A stretch of DNA of 64,000 bases from Candidatus Gastranaerophilales bacterium (GTDB lineage: Bacteria; Cyanobacteriota; Vampirovibrionia; Gastranaerophilales; Gastranaerophilaceae). The stretch is from contig CALUTD010000001.1 in assembly GCA_944323625.1 (NCBI GenBank), positions 203,996 to 267,995 on the forward strand, written 5' to 3'. The position numbers and the translations under genes were made by a program. This document shows positions 16,249 through 25,648 of this stretch, piece by piece. The first letter of the stretch is position 1, and the number at the start of each line of letters is the position of its first letter. The notes beneath the pieces are model-generated. The model made no database searches, was not told the origin of the DNA, and was given only the letters and a program-made list of their open reading frames with translations.

Positions 16249-17550
16249 TTAACAAGTACAGAACGGATTTTCTAAAATTATTGTTTGATCTCTATCCGGA
16301 CCGACACTTATTATTTTTATCGGTATACCTACAAGCTCTTCAAGTTTATTTAAATATATTTTTGCGTTTTCAGGTAAATCTTGTAAAGATTTTGCGTTTG
16401 ATATATCTGATTTCCATCCTTTAAATGTTTCATAAACCGGTTCTAAATATTTATGCATATTGATATTAGTCGGGTAGTCTTTATAAATTTTTCCGTTTCT
16501 TGTATCTTTGTATGCAATACAAACTTTGAGTTCATCAAAATCATTAAAAACATCAAGTTTTGTTATTGCCATTTGAGTTAAACCGCCTACTAAAACACAA
16601 TATCTTGATAAAACAGCATCGAACCAACCGCAACGTCTAGGTCGTCCTGTTGTAGTACCGAATTCTCCACCTATTGTTCTTATTTTTTCACCTGTTTCAT
16701 TGGTTAATTCAGTAACAAAAGGCCCTTCCCCTACTCTTGTTATATATGCTTTTGTAACACCTATAACATTCTTTATATGTGTGGGGCCTATCCCGCTGCC
16801 CGTTGCCGCACCGCCTGCTATTGGATTTGAACTGGTAACAAAAGGATATGTTCCGTAGTCAATATCAAGCATAATACCTTGTGCGCCTTCAAACAATATT
16901 TTTTTATCTTCTTTAAGTGCATTTGTTAGTTTATCTACCCAGTCAAAACAAACATAAGGTTTAAAAATTTCGGCATAATTCTTGCAATAATTTAGCATTT
17001 CTTCTTTTGTATAAGTTTTTGTTCCGTAAACTTTTTCAAGCATTTTATTCTTTAAAGGCAAAATTGCATCAAGTCTTAAATTCAAAGCTTCTTCATCAAA
17101 TAAGTCCTGTACTTTAATTCCATATCGACCTATTTTATCAGAATATGTAGGACCTATTCCTTTTTTTGTTGTTCCTATTTTATTTTTACCTGATGTACTT
17201 TCACTTATGCCATCAATATCTATATGATAAGGTAGGGTAATTGTTGCAAGCGGACTGATTTTTAAAGATGATAAATTTACTCCTCTTTCTATCAATTCTT
17301 GAGTTTCTTGTAAAAAAGTTTCAGGATGAATAACAGTACCGGCGCCGATAAAACAAAATTTATTTCCATACAAAACTCCTGAAGGAACAAGATGGAACTT
17401 ATATTTTTCATTATCAACAACAACAGTATGACCGGCATTGCAGCCTCCTTGATATCTGATAATAACATCAGCATATTGTGCCAGTAAATCAGTTATCTTT
17501 GCTTTCCCTTCATCTCCCCATTGTGCGCCGACTACAACCGTATTATTCAT
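16249..17550 (-). CDS. purA: Adenylosuccinate synthetase
   Basis: 433 residues, full length. It joins IMP and aspartate using GTP, the first step from IMP to AMP. Motifs: VVGAQWGDEGKAKITDLL at the N-terminus, NAGHT, GTTKKGIGPTYSDK, and GTTTGRPRRCGWFD near the C-terminus. One oddity: the usual GDEGKGK phosphate loop reads GDEGKAK. The ITDLL and ADVIIRYQGG.NAGHT wording resembles cyanobacterial enzymes. AAAGGG six bases upstream. purH lies in the same window but not in the same operon. Confidence 0.96.
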   Translation of the reverse strand: MNNTVVVGAQWGDEGKAKITDLLAQYADVIIRYQGGCNAGHTVVVDNEKYKFHLVPSGVLYGNKFCFIGAGTVIHPETFLQETQELIERGVNLSSLKISPLATITLPYHIDIDGISESTSGKNKIGTTKKGIGPTYSDKIGRYGIKVQDLFDEEALNLRLDAILPLKNKMLEKVYGTKTYTKEEMLNYCKNYAEIFKPYVCFDWVDKLTNALKEDKKILFEGAQGIMLDIDYGTYPFVTSSNPIAGGAATGSGIGPTHIKNVIGVTKAYITRVGEGPFVTELTNETGEKIRTIGGEFGTTTGRPRRCGWFDAVLSRYCVLVGGLTQMAITKLDVFNDFDELKVCIAYKDTRNGKIYKDYPTNINMHKYLEPVYETFKGWKSDISNAKSLQDLPENAKIYLNKLEELVGIPIKIISVGPDRDQTIILENPFCTC

Positions 17551-17625
17551 AAAAGGCCCTTTCTTAAGACATGGTTTTTACCTATCCATTATAAAACAAA
17601 TATGAATAAGAAAAAACTTTTCAAA

Positions 17626-18081
17626 TTAGTAGTTTTTTGATTTTACAGCGCGTTCAATATCTCGTGATTGTGCTTTCTTTGCAAGATCATCACGCTTATC
17701 ATAAAGTTTTTTACCTTTTGCTAGTGCTATTTCGACTTTTGCCCATCCTTTATCCAAATAAATTTCCAATGGTATTATTGAATACCCATCTTTCTTTATT
17801 TTCCCTATAAGCTTATCTATCTCTTTTTTATTCAATAATAATTTTCGCAGCCGTTTTTCTTCATGATTATATCTGTTACCTTGCTCATAAGGACTTATAT
17901 GACAATTATATAAAAATACTTCTCCGTCATCTATTTTTACAAAACTGTCCTTCAGATTAACAGCCCCTTTGCGAACAGATTTTATTTCAGTACCCGTTAA
18001 TACCATACCTGCATTATATTTGTCGAAGATATGATACTCATGAAATGCTTTTCTGTTTGTAGTTATAATCTTTCTTCCCAT
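17626..18081 (-). CDS. smpB: SsrA-binding protein SmpB
   Basis: 151 residues from [16 protein letters not shown]; the upstream in-frame ATG would lie within the promoter. SmpB binds tmRNA and brings it to stalled ribosomes for trans-translation. Typical segments: [43 protein letters not shown], and a basic C-terminal tail ([23 protein letters not shown]) that enters the mRNA channel. No tmRNA gene was found nearby. There is no ribosome binding site; a TGTTATAAT promoter ends six bases before the ATG. Confidence 0.95.
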   Translation of the reverse strand: MGRKIITTNRKAFHEYHIFDKYNAGMVLTGTEIKSVRKGAVNLKDSFVKIDDGEVFLYNCHISPYEQGNRYNHEEKRLRKLLLNKKEIDKLIGKIKKDGYSIIPLEIYLDKGWAKVEIALAKGKKLYDKRDDLAKKAQSRDIERAVKSKNY

Positions 18082-18096
18082 ATCAAAATTATAACA
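18082..18096 (-). promoter_or_regulatory. Extended -10 promoter of smpB, probable leaderless start
   Basis: Minus strand TGT-TATAAT (-10 at 18088-18093) followed by TTTGAT and the ATG. A perfect extended -10 with a six-base gap places the transcription start at the start codon. No Shine-Dalgarno is present. Confidence 0.65.
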
Positions 18097-18229
18097 CGTC
18101 AAAATTAAAATTTTTTATTCGGCCTTTAAAAACTATCTTTTTTAAATCTTTTTAACTTATTATAATAGTAATTAACTTTATTATCTTTTATTATTTTGTC
18201 AATTCGTTTTTCGGCTTTTTCAAACTATT

Positions 18230-18652
18230 ATGACTATCGGAAAGAGAATAAAAGAACTAAAGTCTGTTTTACATTTAACGTCCTCGGAATTAGCACTAAA
18301 ATTAAATATTCCGGTCAGGACCATAGGAAGTTATGAACGAGATGAAGCTCAGCCGGGCTACAAATTTTTAAATGCCTTAATTGAAGTATTTTATGTAAAT
18401 ATTAACTGGTTACTTACAGGAAAAGGTAACATGTTTATATCTAAAAAAACAGAATCGGATATAAACTATATTGCATCCTTAAAAGAAAAACTCAATTTGA
18501 CGGATGATGAATTATCAGGGTTAATTGAAATATTGGATTCTGATGCAAGTCGCGAAATGATTCTAAAGTTTATTGAGATAAAAAAAGGTAACAAAGAAGC
18601 ACTTGACAGCCTTATTTTTAATCTTCAGGGAATTAAAGCAATTTATAGCTAA
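18230..18652 (+). CDS. XRE-family helix-turn-helix regulator
   Basis: 140 residues. Residues 3-65 form a Cro/CI-type DNA-binding domain (IGKRIKELKSVLHLTSSELALKL, PVRTIGSYERDEAQPG, INWLLTGKGNMF). The last half is an acidic helical tail that may mediate dimerisation. Stand-alone repressors with a NWLLTGKG segment are common in both phages and chromosomes. The stop codon overlaps the stop region of the convergent helicase gene by 4 bases. Target genes unknown. Confidence 0.85.
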   Translation: MTIGKRIKELKSVLHLTSSELALKLNIPVRTIGSYERDEAQPGYKFLNALIEVFYVNINWLLTGKGNMFISKKTESDINYIASLKEKLNLTDDELSGLIEILDSDASREMILKFIEIKKGNKEALDSLIFNLQGIKAIYS

Positions 18653-20943
18653 TCTGCATCAATAGGTTCTTTTAATATTGCAGTCATTGCGCTTTTAGCA
18701 TTTTGTTTTAAGTTTTCATTTATGTATGGCAAAATTGTTAGTTGTCTTAATACATCAACAGTACGCTTAAAAATTCTTACTATATCACCTTCAGAAGAAT
18801 CTGCTTGTTTTGCTATATCTTCCCAGGGAGTTCCCTGAACCCATTGTTCTATTAACGGTGAGTAATATGAATTTACGTACATTTGGGTGTCAATATCATA
18901 ATCACGCTGCAACATTGCTGTTTTTTTCCGTATCTCTTTTATTTTATTTAATGCTTTTCTTGTATTTTTACTTATAGGCGCATCAGGATATACTTCTGTT
19001 CTTACATCTTCTGTTACAAGAGCACAAATAACAGAAGCAAGTTCATAAGGCTCTAAATCATTTAATATTCCTTTTAATATTATTTCGGACAAAAACAGTT
19101 CATTTTCGGCTCGTATCATTGAGCATACAATACCTGAATCCGTCGGAGAACAGTTTTCTATATAACCGGTTTTCTCAAGTACTGCTTTATGAGCAAGAAA
19201 TTGATTCCAGTATATATCTTTTTGATTTTCAACATTTTTGCAAATTTCTTTATATCTTTTTTCATATCTTTTAATTATTTCAAGATTTTTTATATGTTTT
19301 TTATATCCGCGGCAAGTTTCACATTGATACTTATCCATAGATTCTCGGATTTCTTTTGTTTTTGTCAAATATTCAATAACTTCGGGGGTATCTTTTTTCC
19401 CTTTTTGTTTTGCTTGTTTTTGAAGTGTCCTTGTCAATTTTCTGTAAACGATATATTTTTCTTTGAGTTTATTAAATTCAATAAAATCATCATTAGATAA
19501 ATTAAACGGACATTTTTCATTCTTAAGTTTACTTAAAGTTTGTTCGCAATTTATCTGTTGAACTATAACCGGTTTAAGTCTGTCATTTGACGAAAAATAA
19601 CCGAAACTCTTTAAAATAAGTTCTTTAGCCTGTTCAAGTTCAAGATTTTGAAGAAGATTCAAAACCATGGAATAACTTGGAGAAAACCTGCTTTCCAAGG
19701 GATTGGAAGGACTTTTCACAAGTTCTGCAACTTCTTCGGGAGATTGAAATTGAGTTCCCATTACAACAACATAACCTATTTTATCCATCCCGCGGCGGCC
19801 TGCACGTCCTGACATCTGTAAAAACTCATTTGCCGTTAGCATTCTATGTCCTGAATCGGTCCTTTTACTAATCGCTGAAATAACTGTAGTTCTTGCAGGC
19901 ATGTTTATTCCCGCTGCCAATGTTTCAGTTGCAAATACAACCTTTATTAATCCTTTTTGAAATAAACGCTCAACTAATAATTTCCAAGCCGGAAGAAGGC
20001 CTGCGTGGTGAGAAGCTACGCCATTATACAAATATTGCAGATTTTTATTATTTTCAAGATAAGTATATTCTTTAAGAAATTCATTAACAATTTCTTTTAT
20101 TTGGTTCGCCTCTTCAGGTGTTATAAGATTAATGTCAGAGCATTTTTCCATATTTTCATCACACTTTTTCCTTGAAAATGTGAAAAATATAGCAGGAAGC
20201 ATATCTTTCTTGTGAAGAACATTTATAACATCTTTAACATTGTTGCGTTTTTTTGCCTGACGTGAATACAGATTCATTTTCTTTTCAGGCTTTATTTTTT
20301 TATTTAGTTTTCCGTCAGGTGTTAATAAAGGAAGGATTTCAAACGGTTTTGACGAATCAAAATAATAATGTTTGAGCGGTACAGGACGAAAATCAGTAAA
20401 TACGAGTTTAGTTCCCGAATGAACTGTATTAATCCAATCGCAAAGCTGCTTTGAATTCGCAATAGTTGCACTAAGAGCAATAATTTGAACATTAGAAGGA
20501 CAATATATTATGCTCTCTTCCCAAACTGTACCTCTTTGTTCATCATTCATATAATGCACTTCATCAAGTACAACATATTTAACATCCCGCATATTGTCTT
20601 TTGTATTTCCGAAATTAGTATTATATAGCATATTCCGGAAAACTTCCGTTGTCATAACAACAACAGGGGCTTCCCTGTTTATTGAGGTATCACCCGTTAA
20701 AAGTCCGACATTACCGCTGCCGTATTTCCTTCCGAAATCGTAAAATTTTTGGTTGGATAAAGCTTTTAAAGGTGTTGTATAAAATAGTCTTGTATTTTCC
20801 TCCAGCGCTTTTTGTATTGCATATTCGGCAATACAAGTCTTACCTGCACCTGTAGGAGCGCAAACAACTATACTTTTAGATTTATCTATGTAATCAAAAG
20901 CTTCCTTTTGAAATTCATCGGGTTCAAAATTAAATTTATACAA
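18649..20943 (-). CDS. Ski2-like DEVH-box RNA helicase
   Basis: 764 residues. RecA-like domain 1: Walker A APTGAGKT at 29-36, TTPLKALSNQK, DEVH at 127-130 and SAT. Domain 2: FTFSRKKCDE, VFATETLAAGINMPARTTV and QMSGRAGRRGMDKIGY (motif VI). The C-terminal part carries Cys pairs (CETCRGYK) and a DSHCT-like end. Ski2/Mtr4-type proteins unwind RNA in decay or maturation; homologues occur in cyanobacteria and actinobacteria. Two bases separate it from aroF upstream, so it belongs to the ffh-aroF cluster. Confidence 0.9.
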   Translation of the reverse strand: MYKFNFEPDEFQKEAFDYIDKSKSIVVCAPTGAGKTCIAEYAIQKALEENTRLFYTTPLKALSNQKFYDFGRKYGSGNVGLLTGDTSINREAPVVVMTTEVFRNMLYNTNFGNTKDNMRDVKYVVLDEVHYMNDEQRGTVWEESIIYCPSNVQIIALSATIANSKQLCDWINTVHSGTKLVFTDFRPVPLKHYYFDSSKPFEILPLLTPDGKLNKKIKPEKKMNLYSRQAKKRNNVKDVINVLHKKDMLPAIFFTFSRKKCDENMEKCSDINLITPEEANQIKEIVNEFLKEYTYLENNKNLQYLYNGVASHHAGLLPAWKLLVERLFQKGLIKVVFATETLAAGINMPARTTVISAISKRTDSGHRMLTANEFLQMSGRAGRRGMDKIGYVVVMGTQFQSPEEVAELVKSPSNPLESRFSPSYSMVLNLLQNLELEQAKELILKSFGYFSSNDRLKPVIVQQINCEQTLSKLKNEKCPFNLSNDDFIEFNKLKEKYIVYRKLTRTLQKQAKQKGKKDTPEVIEYLTKTKEIRESMDKYQCETCRGYKKHIKNLEIIKRYEKRYKEICKNVENQKDIYWNQFLAHKAVLEKTGYIENCSPTDSGIVCSMIRAENELFLSEIILKGILNDLEPYELASVICALVTEDVRTEVYPDAPISKNTRKALNKIKEIRKKTAMLQRDYDIDTQMYVNSYYSPLIEQWVQGTPWEDIAKQADSSEGDIVRIFKRTVDVLRQLTILPYINENLKQNAKSAMTAILKEPIDAD

Positions 20944-20945
20944 TT

Positions 20946-21992
20946 CTATACCATACTCATTGAATGTTTATTATCATAATCAATTCTGCCTATAAGTTTA
21001 TTAAGACGTTTTGCAACATCCTTAAACATAGGAATAGGCAAACTTTGTGCGCCATCAGATGAAGCATTTTCAGGGTCATGGTGGACTTCCATCATAACGC
21101 CGTGAGCACCAACTATTAAACCTGCTTTTGCAAGAGGTTCAATTAAATAGCGTCTGCCTGTTCCGTGGCTGGGGTCTACAATTACGGGCAGATGTGAATA
21201 TTTTTTGATGACAGGTATTGCAGCAACATCAAGTGTGTTTCTTGTTGCCGTATTATCAACGCCTTTTATACCACGTTCACAAAGTATTACTTTGTCATTT
21301 CCGTTATACATAATATGTTCCGCTGCAAGTAAAAATTCTCTGATTGTCGCAGCAGCACCGCGTTTTAATATTACGGGCTTATCACATTTGCCGACCGCAT
21401 GAAGAAGTTTAAAATTTTGCATATTTCTTGCACCTATTTGAATAACATCCGCATACTGGCATACCAAATCCAATTCCATCGTATCCATTAATTCGGTAAC
21501 AATTAAAAGCCCTGTTTTTTCACGTGCTATTGCAAGATACTCAAGCGCTTTTTCTTCTAGACCTTGAAAATCATAAGGAGAAGTTCTCGGTTTAAAAGCA
21601 CCTCCTCTTAAAAAGTGGCAGCCCATTTCCTTTGCAGCATCCGCAACTCTTAACAAGCCGTCTAAATCTTTTTCAACACTGCAAGGCCCTACCATTAATA
21701 CAGGTTTTTCCAAACCACCAATTCTTACTCCGTTTGAAAACTCTATTACAGTATCTTCTTGTTTTCCTTCTCTTGAAGCAAGTTTATATGGCTCTTGTAT
21801 TAATTTTACACTTCTAACTCCGTCATAGGATTGGAATGAATGCGGCTCGATTAGTCTTTTATCTCCTATTGCAGCTATAACAGTCATTACATCACCATGG
21901 TTCAATACTGTTTTAAAACCTTTGTTGTGCAATGCTGTAACTACTGTATTTATTTGCTGTTCCGTTGCAGACGGTTCCATTATTATTATCAT
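20946..21992 (-). CDS. aroF: 3-deoxy-7-phosphoheptulonate (DAHP) synthase
   Basis: 348 residues. Residues 1-80 are a ferredoxin-like regulatory domain (MIIIMEPSATEQQINTV). The barrel follows with VGPCSVEKD, RGGAFKPRTSPYDFQG, KRGAAAT and DPSHGTGRR. It condenses phosphoenolpyruvate and erythrose-4-phosphate, the entry to the shikimate pathway. This is the FTD-type form of AroF as in Thermotoga and Bacillus relatives, probably feedback-controlled through the N-terminal domain. AAAGGGGAAATA precedes the start. It lies 13 bases after the sugar nucleotidyltransferase gene. Confidence 0.94.
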   Translation of the reverse strand: MIIIMEPSATEQQINTVVTALHNKGFKTVLNHGDVMTVIAAIGDKRLIEPHSFQSYDGVRSVKLIQEPYKLASREGKQEDTVIEFSNGVRIGGLEKPVLMVGPCSVEKDLDGLLRVADAAKEMGCHFLRGGAFKPRTSPYDFQGLEEKALEYLAIAREKTGLLIVTELMDTMELDLVCQYADVIQIGARNMQNFKLLHAVGKCDKPVILKRGAAATIREFLLAAEHIMYNGNDKVILCERGIKGVDNTATRNTLDVAAIPVIKKYSHLPVIVDPSHGTGRRYLIEPLAKAGLIVGAHGVMMEVHHDPENASSDGAQSLPIPMFKDVAKRLNKLIGRIDYDNKHSMSMV

Positions 21993-22005
21993 TATTTCCC
22001 CTTTC

Positions 22006-23022
22006 CTATGCCAAAATTCTTTCTTTTAATATACTGTTTTCATTTTCCGCAATCATATTAAATATGGATTTTGTTATTACTGAATTGGATAATACTATTG
22101 AATCTTCTATCTTTACATTGTTTTTTATTTCAACATTATCCCATATTATAGAATTCTTTATTATACTTTCTGAACCTATTTTACAATTACAGCCTATTAT
22201 ACAATCACCTGCGAGTACAGAATCTTTTCCCAGTATCGTATTTTGGCCTATTATATATTTGCCTTCTTCCGTATTTATAACATTATTGCTGCAATGTTTT
22301 ATTTTATTATTTATTATATCTATGTTCGATTGAATATATTGATTCAACGAGCCTATATCAGACCAATAACCCGAATGTTCGTATGTATTGATTTTAATTC
22401 CCGCAGCCATAATACAGGGGAAAACATTTTTTGCAAAATCATAAAAAGTATTTTCGGGAATAAATTCAAATATTTTATAATTAAAAATGTAAATTCCTGT
22501 ATTTGCAAGATTCGATTTTGCTTCACTTAAAGCAGGTTTTTCCTGAAAGCTTTTAACAAAGCCATTATTATCTGTAACTATTATTCCGTATTTTGAAACT
22601 TCTGAGCTATCTACTTTTTTTGTTACTATTGTTACAATGGAGCCTGATTTCTTATGAGATTCATAAACCTCTTGTATATTTAAATCCGAAAGTCCGTCGC
22701 CTGAGAGTACAATAAAATCTTCATCAGGATAAAAGAAGAACATACATTTTCTGACTCCACCTGCCGTACCTGAAAGTTTTTCTTCCTTTATAAATGTAAA
22801 ATTTGCACCATAATTTGAATTGTTAAAATGATTTTGGATATCCTCTGATTTATAATAAGTATTTGCAATTATATCCTTGATTCCTGCCGATATAAGCTGG
22901 GTAACTAAAATATCCATAACCGGTTTATTTGCTAAAGGAACAAGAGGCTTAGGAACTGCAAAAGAAAGAGGCTCTAACCTTGAACCTACACCTGCTGCCA
23001 TTATCATTGCTTTTTTTAACAT
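22006..23022 (-). CDS. NDP-sugar pyrophosphorylase (nucleotidyltransferase)
   Basis: 338 residues. The N-terminal nucleotidyltransferase fold starts MIMAAGVGSRLEPLSFAVPKPLVPLANKP, with the activating GXGXR and the Lys of the PKP motif. SGDGLSDLN holds the metal-binding Asp, and EKPA and NTGIYIF segments follow. From about residue 230 there are hexapeptide repeats of a left-handed beta helix (IGQNTILGKDSVLAGDCIIG). It activates a sugar 1-phosphate (mannose or glucose). The exact substrate cannot be read from sequence. It is in the ffh-aroF cluster. Confidence 0.88.
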   Translation of the reverse strand: MLKKAMIMAAGVGSRLEPLSFAVPKPLVPLANKPVMDILVTQLISAGIKDIIANTYYKSEDIQNHFNNSNYGANFTFIKEEKLSGTAGGVRKCMFFFYPDEDFIVLSGDGLSDLNIQEVYESHKKSGSIVTIVTKKVDSSEVSKYGIIVTDNNGFVKSFQEKPALSEAKSNLANTGIYIFNYKIFEFIPENTFYDFAKNVFPCIMAAGIKINTYEHSGYWSDIGSLNQYIQSNIDIINNKIKHCSNNVINTEEGKYIIGQNTILGKDSVLAGDCIIGCNCKIGSESIIKNSIIWDNVEIKNNVKIEDSIVLSNSVITKSIFNMIAENENSILKERILA

Positions 23023-23044
23023 ATATTACTCACCCTGAATTATT

Positions 23045-24406
23045 TTAAAACGGAAATCTGCTGCCAAAGTTTTTAGGAATCTTTATTTTTCCTTTTTTTA
23101 CTTTTTGTTTTATATCTGAAAATCCTTTCATCATTTTTCGCATTTGCTCAAATTGAGAAATTATTTGGTTAACCTCATGTATAGGAATACCTGACCCTTG
23201 AGAGATTCTGCGTTTTCTTGAAGTATTAATTAAGGCGGGATTTGCCCTCTCTTTAGGTGTCATACTTGATATAAAGGATTCAATTTTTTTTAGCTGTTTC
23301 TCGCCTTCTGTTGCTATTGTTTCTTTTGTTTCACGATTAAGGCCGGGAATCGGTAACATTCCTAAGATATTATCAATAGACCCGAACATTTTCATCTGCT
23401 TTTGCATATTCAGAAAATCATTATAAGAAAACTCGGCCTTTTCCATTTTCTTTTCGAATTCTTTCGCCTGTTTTTCATCAAAAACTTCCTGGGCTTTTTC
23501 AACTAAAGAAACTATATCTCCCATTCCGAGAATTCTGTCTGCCATTCTTGACGGATAAAAATCATTTAAAGCATCAAGTTTTTCACCTGTCCCCGTTAAT
23601 TTAACGGGTTTACCGGCTGCTTGAACTACACTTAATGCTGCACCGCCTCTTGAGTCACCATCCAATTTCGTAAGTATAATACCGGTAATATCAAGTTGAG
23701 CATTGAAGTTTTCTGCTACACTTACAGCCTGTTGTCCAAGCATTGCATCTATAACAAGTAATTTTTCTGCCGGATGAAACACTCTGTCTATCAACAAAAG
23801 CTCGGCCATCATTTCGTCATCAATTTCCAAACGACCGGCAGTATCAATAATTACAACGTTATATCCGTTTGTTTTAGCGTATTCTATAGAATCTGAAACT
23901 ATTTTTTGTACATTTGTCGAGCCCTCTATAGTAAATACGGGGGTTTGAATCTGTTCTCCAAGTGTTTTCAACTGAAGAATAGCGGCAGGTCTATAAACAT
24001 CCGCAGCAACCAAAAGAGGATTCTTGCCTTCTTTTTTTAGTTTAACTGCAAGCTTAGCGGCCGATGTTGTTTTCCCTGAACCCTGGAGCCCCAACATCAT
24101 TATTAAAGAAGGATGTCCGTTTAAATTCAATGGTGAGTTTTCTTTACCCAAAATATTTACAAGCTCATCATGAACAATTTTTACAAGCTGCTGAGATGGA
24201 TTTACTCCTTTTATAACTTCTTCTCCTAGGGCTTTTTCTTTTACGGAAAGCATAAACTGTTTTACCACTTTTAAACTGACATCCGCTTCTAAAAGTGCCC
24301 GCCTTATTTCTCGAAGTGCCTCAGACATATTTTCTTCCGTCAAGGCTGAGTTGCCTGAAGTTTTCCTTATTATTTCCTGTAACTTATCCGCTAAATTATC
24401 AAACAT
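23045..24406 (-). CDS. ffh: Signal recognition particle protein Ffh
   Basis: 453 residues. Helical N domain (1-90), GTPase G domain with GLQGSGKTT at 106-114, DTAGRLEIDD and TKLDGDSRGGAALS. The C-terminal M domain is rich in methionine (MQKQMKMFGSIDNILGMLP, MRKMMKGF) and contains the RKRRISQGSG RNA-binding motif. It targets ribosomes making membrane proteins to the translocon together with 4.5S RNA and FtsY. First gene of a four-gene minus-strand cluster. Confidence 0.97.
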   Translation of the reverse strand: MFDNLADKLQEIIRKTSGNSALTEENMSEALREIRRALLEADVSLKVVKQFMLSVKEKALGEEVIKGVNPSQQLVKIVHDELVNILGKENSPLNLNGHPSLIMMLGLQGSGKTTSAAKLAVKLKKEGKNPLLVAADVYRPAAILQLKTLGEQIQTPVFTIEGSTNVQKIVSDSIEYAKTNGYNVVIIDTAGRLEIDDEMMAELLLIDRVFHPAEKLLVIDAMLGQQAVSVAENFNAQLDITGIILTKLDGDSRGGAALSVVQAAGKPVKLTGTGEKLDALNDFYPSRMADRILGMGDIVSLVEKAQEVFDEKQAKEFEKKMEKAEFSYNDFLNMQKQMKMFGSIDNILGMLPIPGLNRETKETIATEGEKQLKKIESFISSMTPKERANPALINTSRKRRISQGSGIPIHEVNQIISQFEQMRKMMKGFSDIKQKVKKGKIKIPKNFGSRFPF

Positions 24407-24493
24407 AACATTTAAATTTTACTATAAATAATGGTCTTTTTAGTTTTATTAGTTTGAATTGTTGCAGTTTGTAAAATTTTTATAATAATATGA

Positions 24494-24505
24494 TATAATT
24501 GAACT
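24494..24505 (+). promoter_or_regulatory. TATAAT promoter giving a probable leaderless start
   Basis: TGA-TATAAT (extended -10; hexamer 24494-24499) is followed by TGAACT and then the ATG at 24506. No Shine-Dalgarno is present. Confidence 0.6.
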
Positions 24506-24721
24506 ATGGATAATAAAGTAAAAAACTTAATAGCTCTAAGAAGCAACTTAATTACTATAATTTTGACTTTAACAGCCGGAATTATAGGGTTAATTTTATC
24601 TGATATTATTTTTACAAAAATTGTTGTATTTATTATTGTAGGTATATATTTTGATTTAATTTTTATAATAAATGCAATAAATGTTAACAGTAAATTATAT
24701 GACATAACAAAGGATAAATAA
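24506..24721 (+). CDS. Small two-helix membrane protein
   Basis: 71 residues: a short basic N-terminus (MDNKVKNLIALRSN), two hydrophobic helices separated by LSDIIFTK, and a polar tail. No recognised family. Its stop codon is directly followed by the ATG of a 31-residue hydrophobic peptide, so the two form a mini-operon. The mRNA is probably leaderless. Confidence 0.55.
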   Translation: MDNKVKNLIALRSNLITIILTLTAGIIGLILSDIIFTKIVVFIIVGIYFDLIFIINAINVNSKLYDITKDK

Positions 24722-24817
24722 ATGGATATAAATATTATTTTGGCGAATATAATAGGTTTAATATTTTTAGTTTTTGGTCTATATTGTCAGTTTAAAGTTA
24801 ACAAACATATAAATTGA
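24722..24817 (+). CDS. Tiny membrane peptide (31 aa)
   Basis: MDINIILANIIGLIFLVFG, then LYCQFKVNKHIN and a stop. One membrane helix with a basic end. The ATG follows the stop codon of the preceding membrane gene with no gap, as expected for coupled translation. Function unknown; the short length leaves real doubt. Confidence 0.4.
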   Translation: MDINIILANIIGLIFLVFGLYCQFKVNKHIN

Positions 24818-24819
24818 TA

Positions 24820-25577
24820 TTACCAAGGGTAATCATCTTTAATTTCCCATCCGTCGGATAAAATTTTACCGCCGCATGCACGTGAATATTCTACACCACC
24901 TTTTTGAATATTAGCTGTCGTACAATTTTTTTTATTTCCAAATCCTTTTATTCTGCAATTTGTTACATCTATTACAAATTGGAATACATCACGTCCTATT
25001 ATATTAGGCTGTTTAGCTCCGTTAAGATCTATCGATAACAGTTGAAGCTTTTGCTTTTTTTCATCTGTTGAATTTAAACTATATGGTCTTATATAAGCAT
25101 AAAATCCGCCGCCATATATAAAGCCCGGAACATTGTAACTTTGACCATAATACACTTTATTGTTTTTGTTTGAAATTGCCCCGTAACCTGTAATATTATA
25201 TCCGCATTTGGACATTGATTTGCATATTTTAGTCACATTCAAATAAGGCTGCCAGTATGATTCAAAATATTTTAAATTATCCTCATAAGTACTTGAAGGT
25301 TCAGTAGCAACCCATTCAGAGCAATTTCCGTTGTTAAACTGAGACATTAAGAGTGCTTGAGAAAAAGTTGAATATGCTTTTTTTAATTGTATTTCTGTTT
25401 GTTCTTTTTGATGTTTTGATACAATTACCGGCACTGTTATTGCTGCAACTATACCAATAACAACTAAAGTAATTAATACTTCAGAAAGCGTAAATGAAAA
25501 GTTTTTAAAAAAGGAAGAAATTTTGAAAACAAGTCCTGTTCTACCCCCCCCCCGTGGCGACTAAATGATTCATACAT
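24820..25577 (-). CDS. Type IV pilin-like protein with a G10 tract, out of frame here
   Basis: The ATG at 25577 has a strong AAGGAG eight bases upstream and encodes MYESFSRH, then ten G (25544-25553). With ten G the frame ends at a TAA before the mature pilin. With eight or eleven G it continues GGGGRTGLVF and into NFSFTLSEVLITLVVIGI, a prepilin-type helix, and a 200-residue domain (LNGAKQPNIIGRDVF, ending DGWEIKDDYPW). The pilin frame itself has no ATG before the helix; a GTG at 25434 would give a protein without its helix. The residue before the Phe is Ser rather than Gly. I interpret this as a phase-variable pilin in the OFF state; a sequencing error in the homopolymer is the alternative. 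Confidence 0.75.
25544..25553 (-). repeat. G10 homopolymer tract, candidate phase-variation switch
   Basis: Ten G on the minus strand, eight codons after the start of a pilin gene, followed by TAGAACAG. The same tract and following bases occur at 38552-38568 in another pilin gene. Runs of this length are not expected by chance in DNA this AT-rich. Confidence 0.8.
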
Positions 25578-25648
25578 AATTTTATCTCCTTTTTTGATAT
25601 ATATTATAATATATTCTATACTTTTGTAAATACAAATAAAGCGTATTA

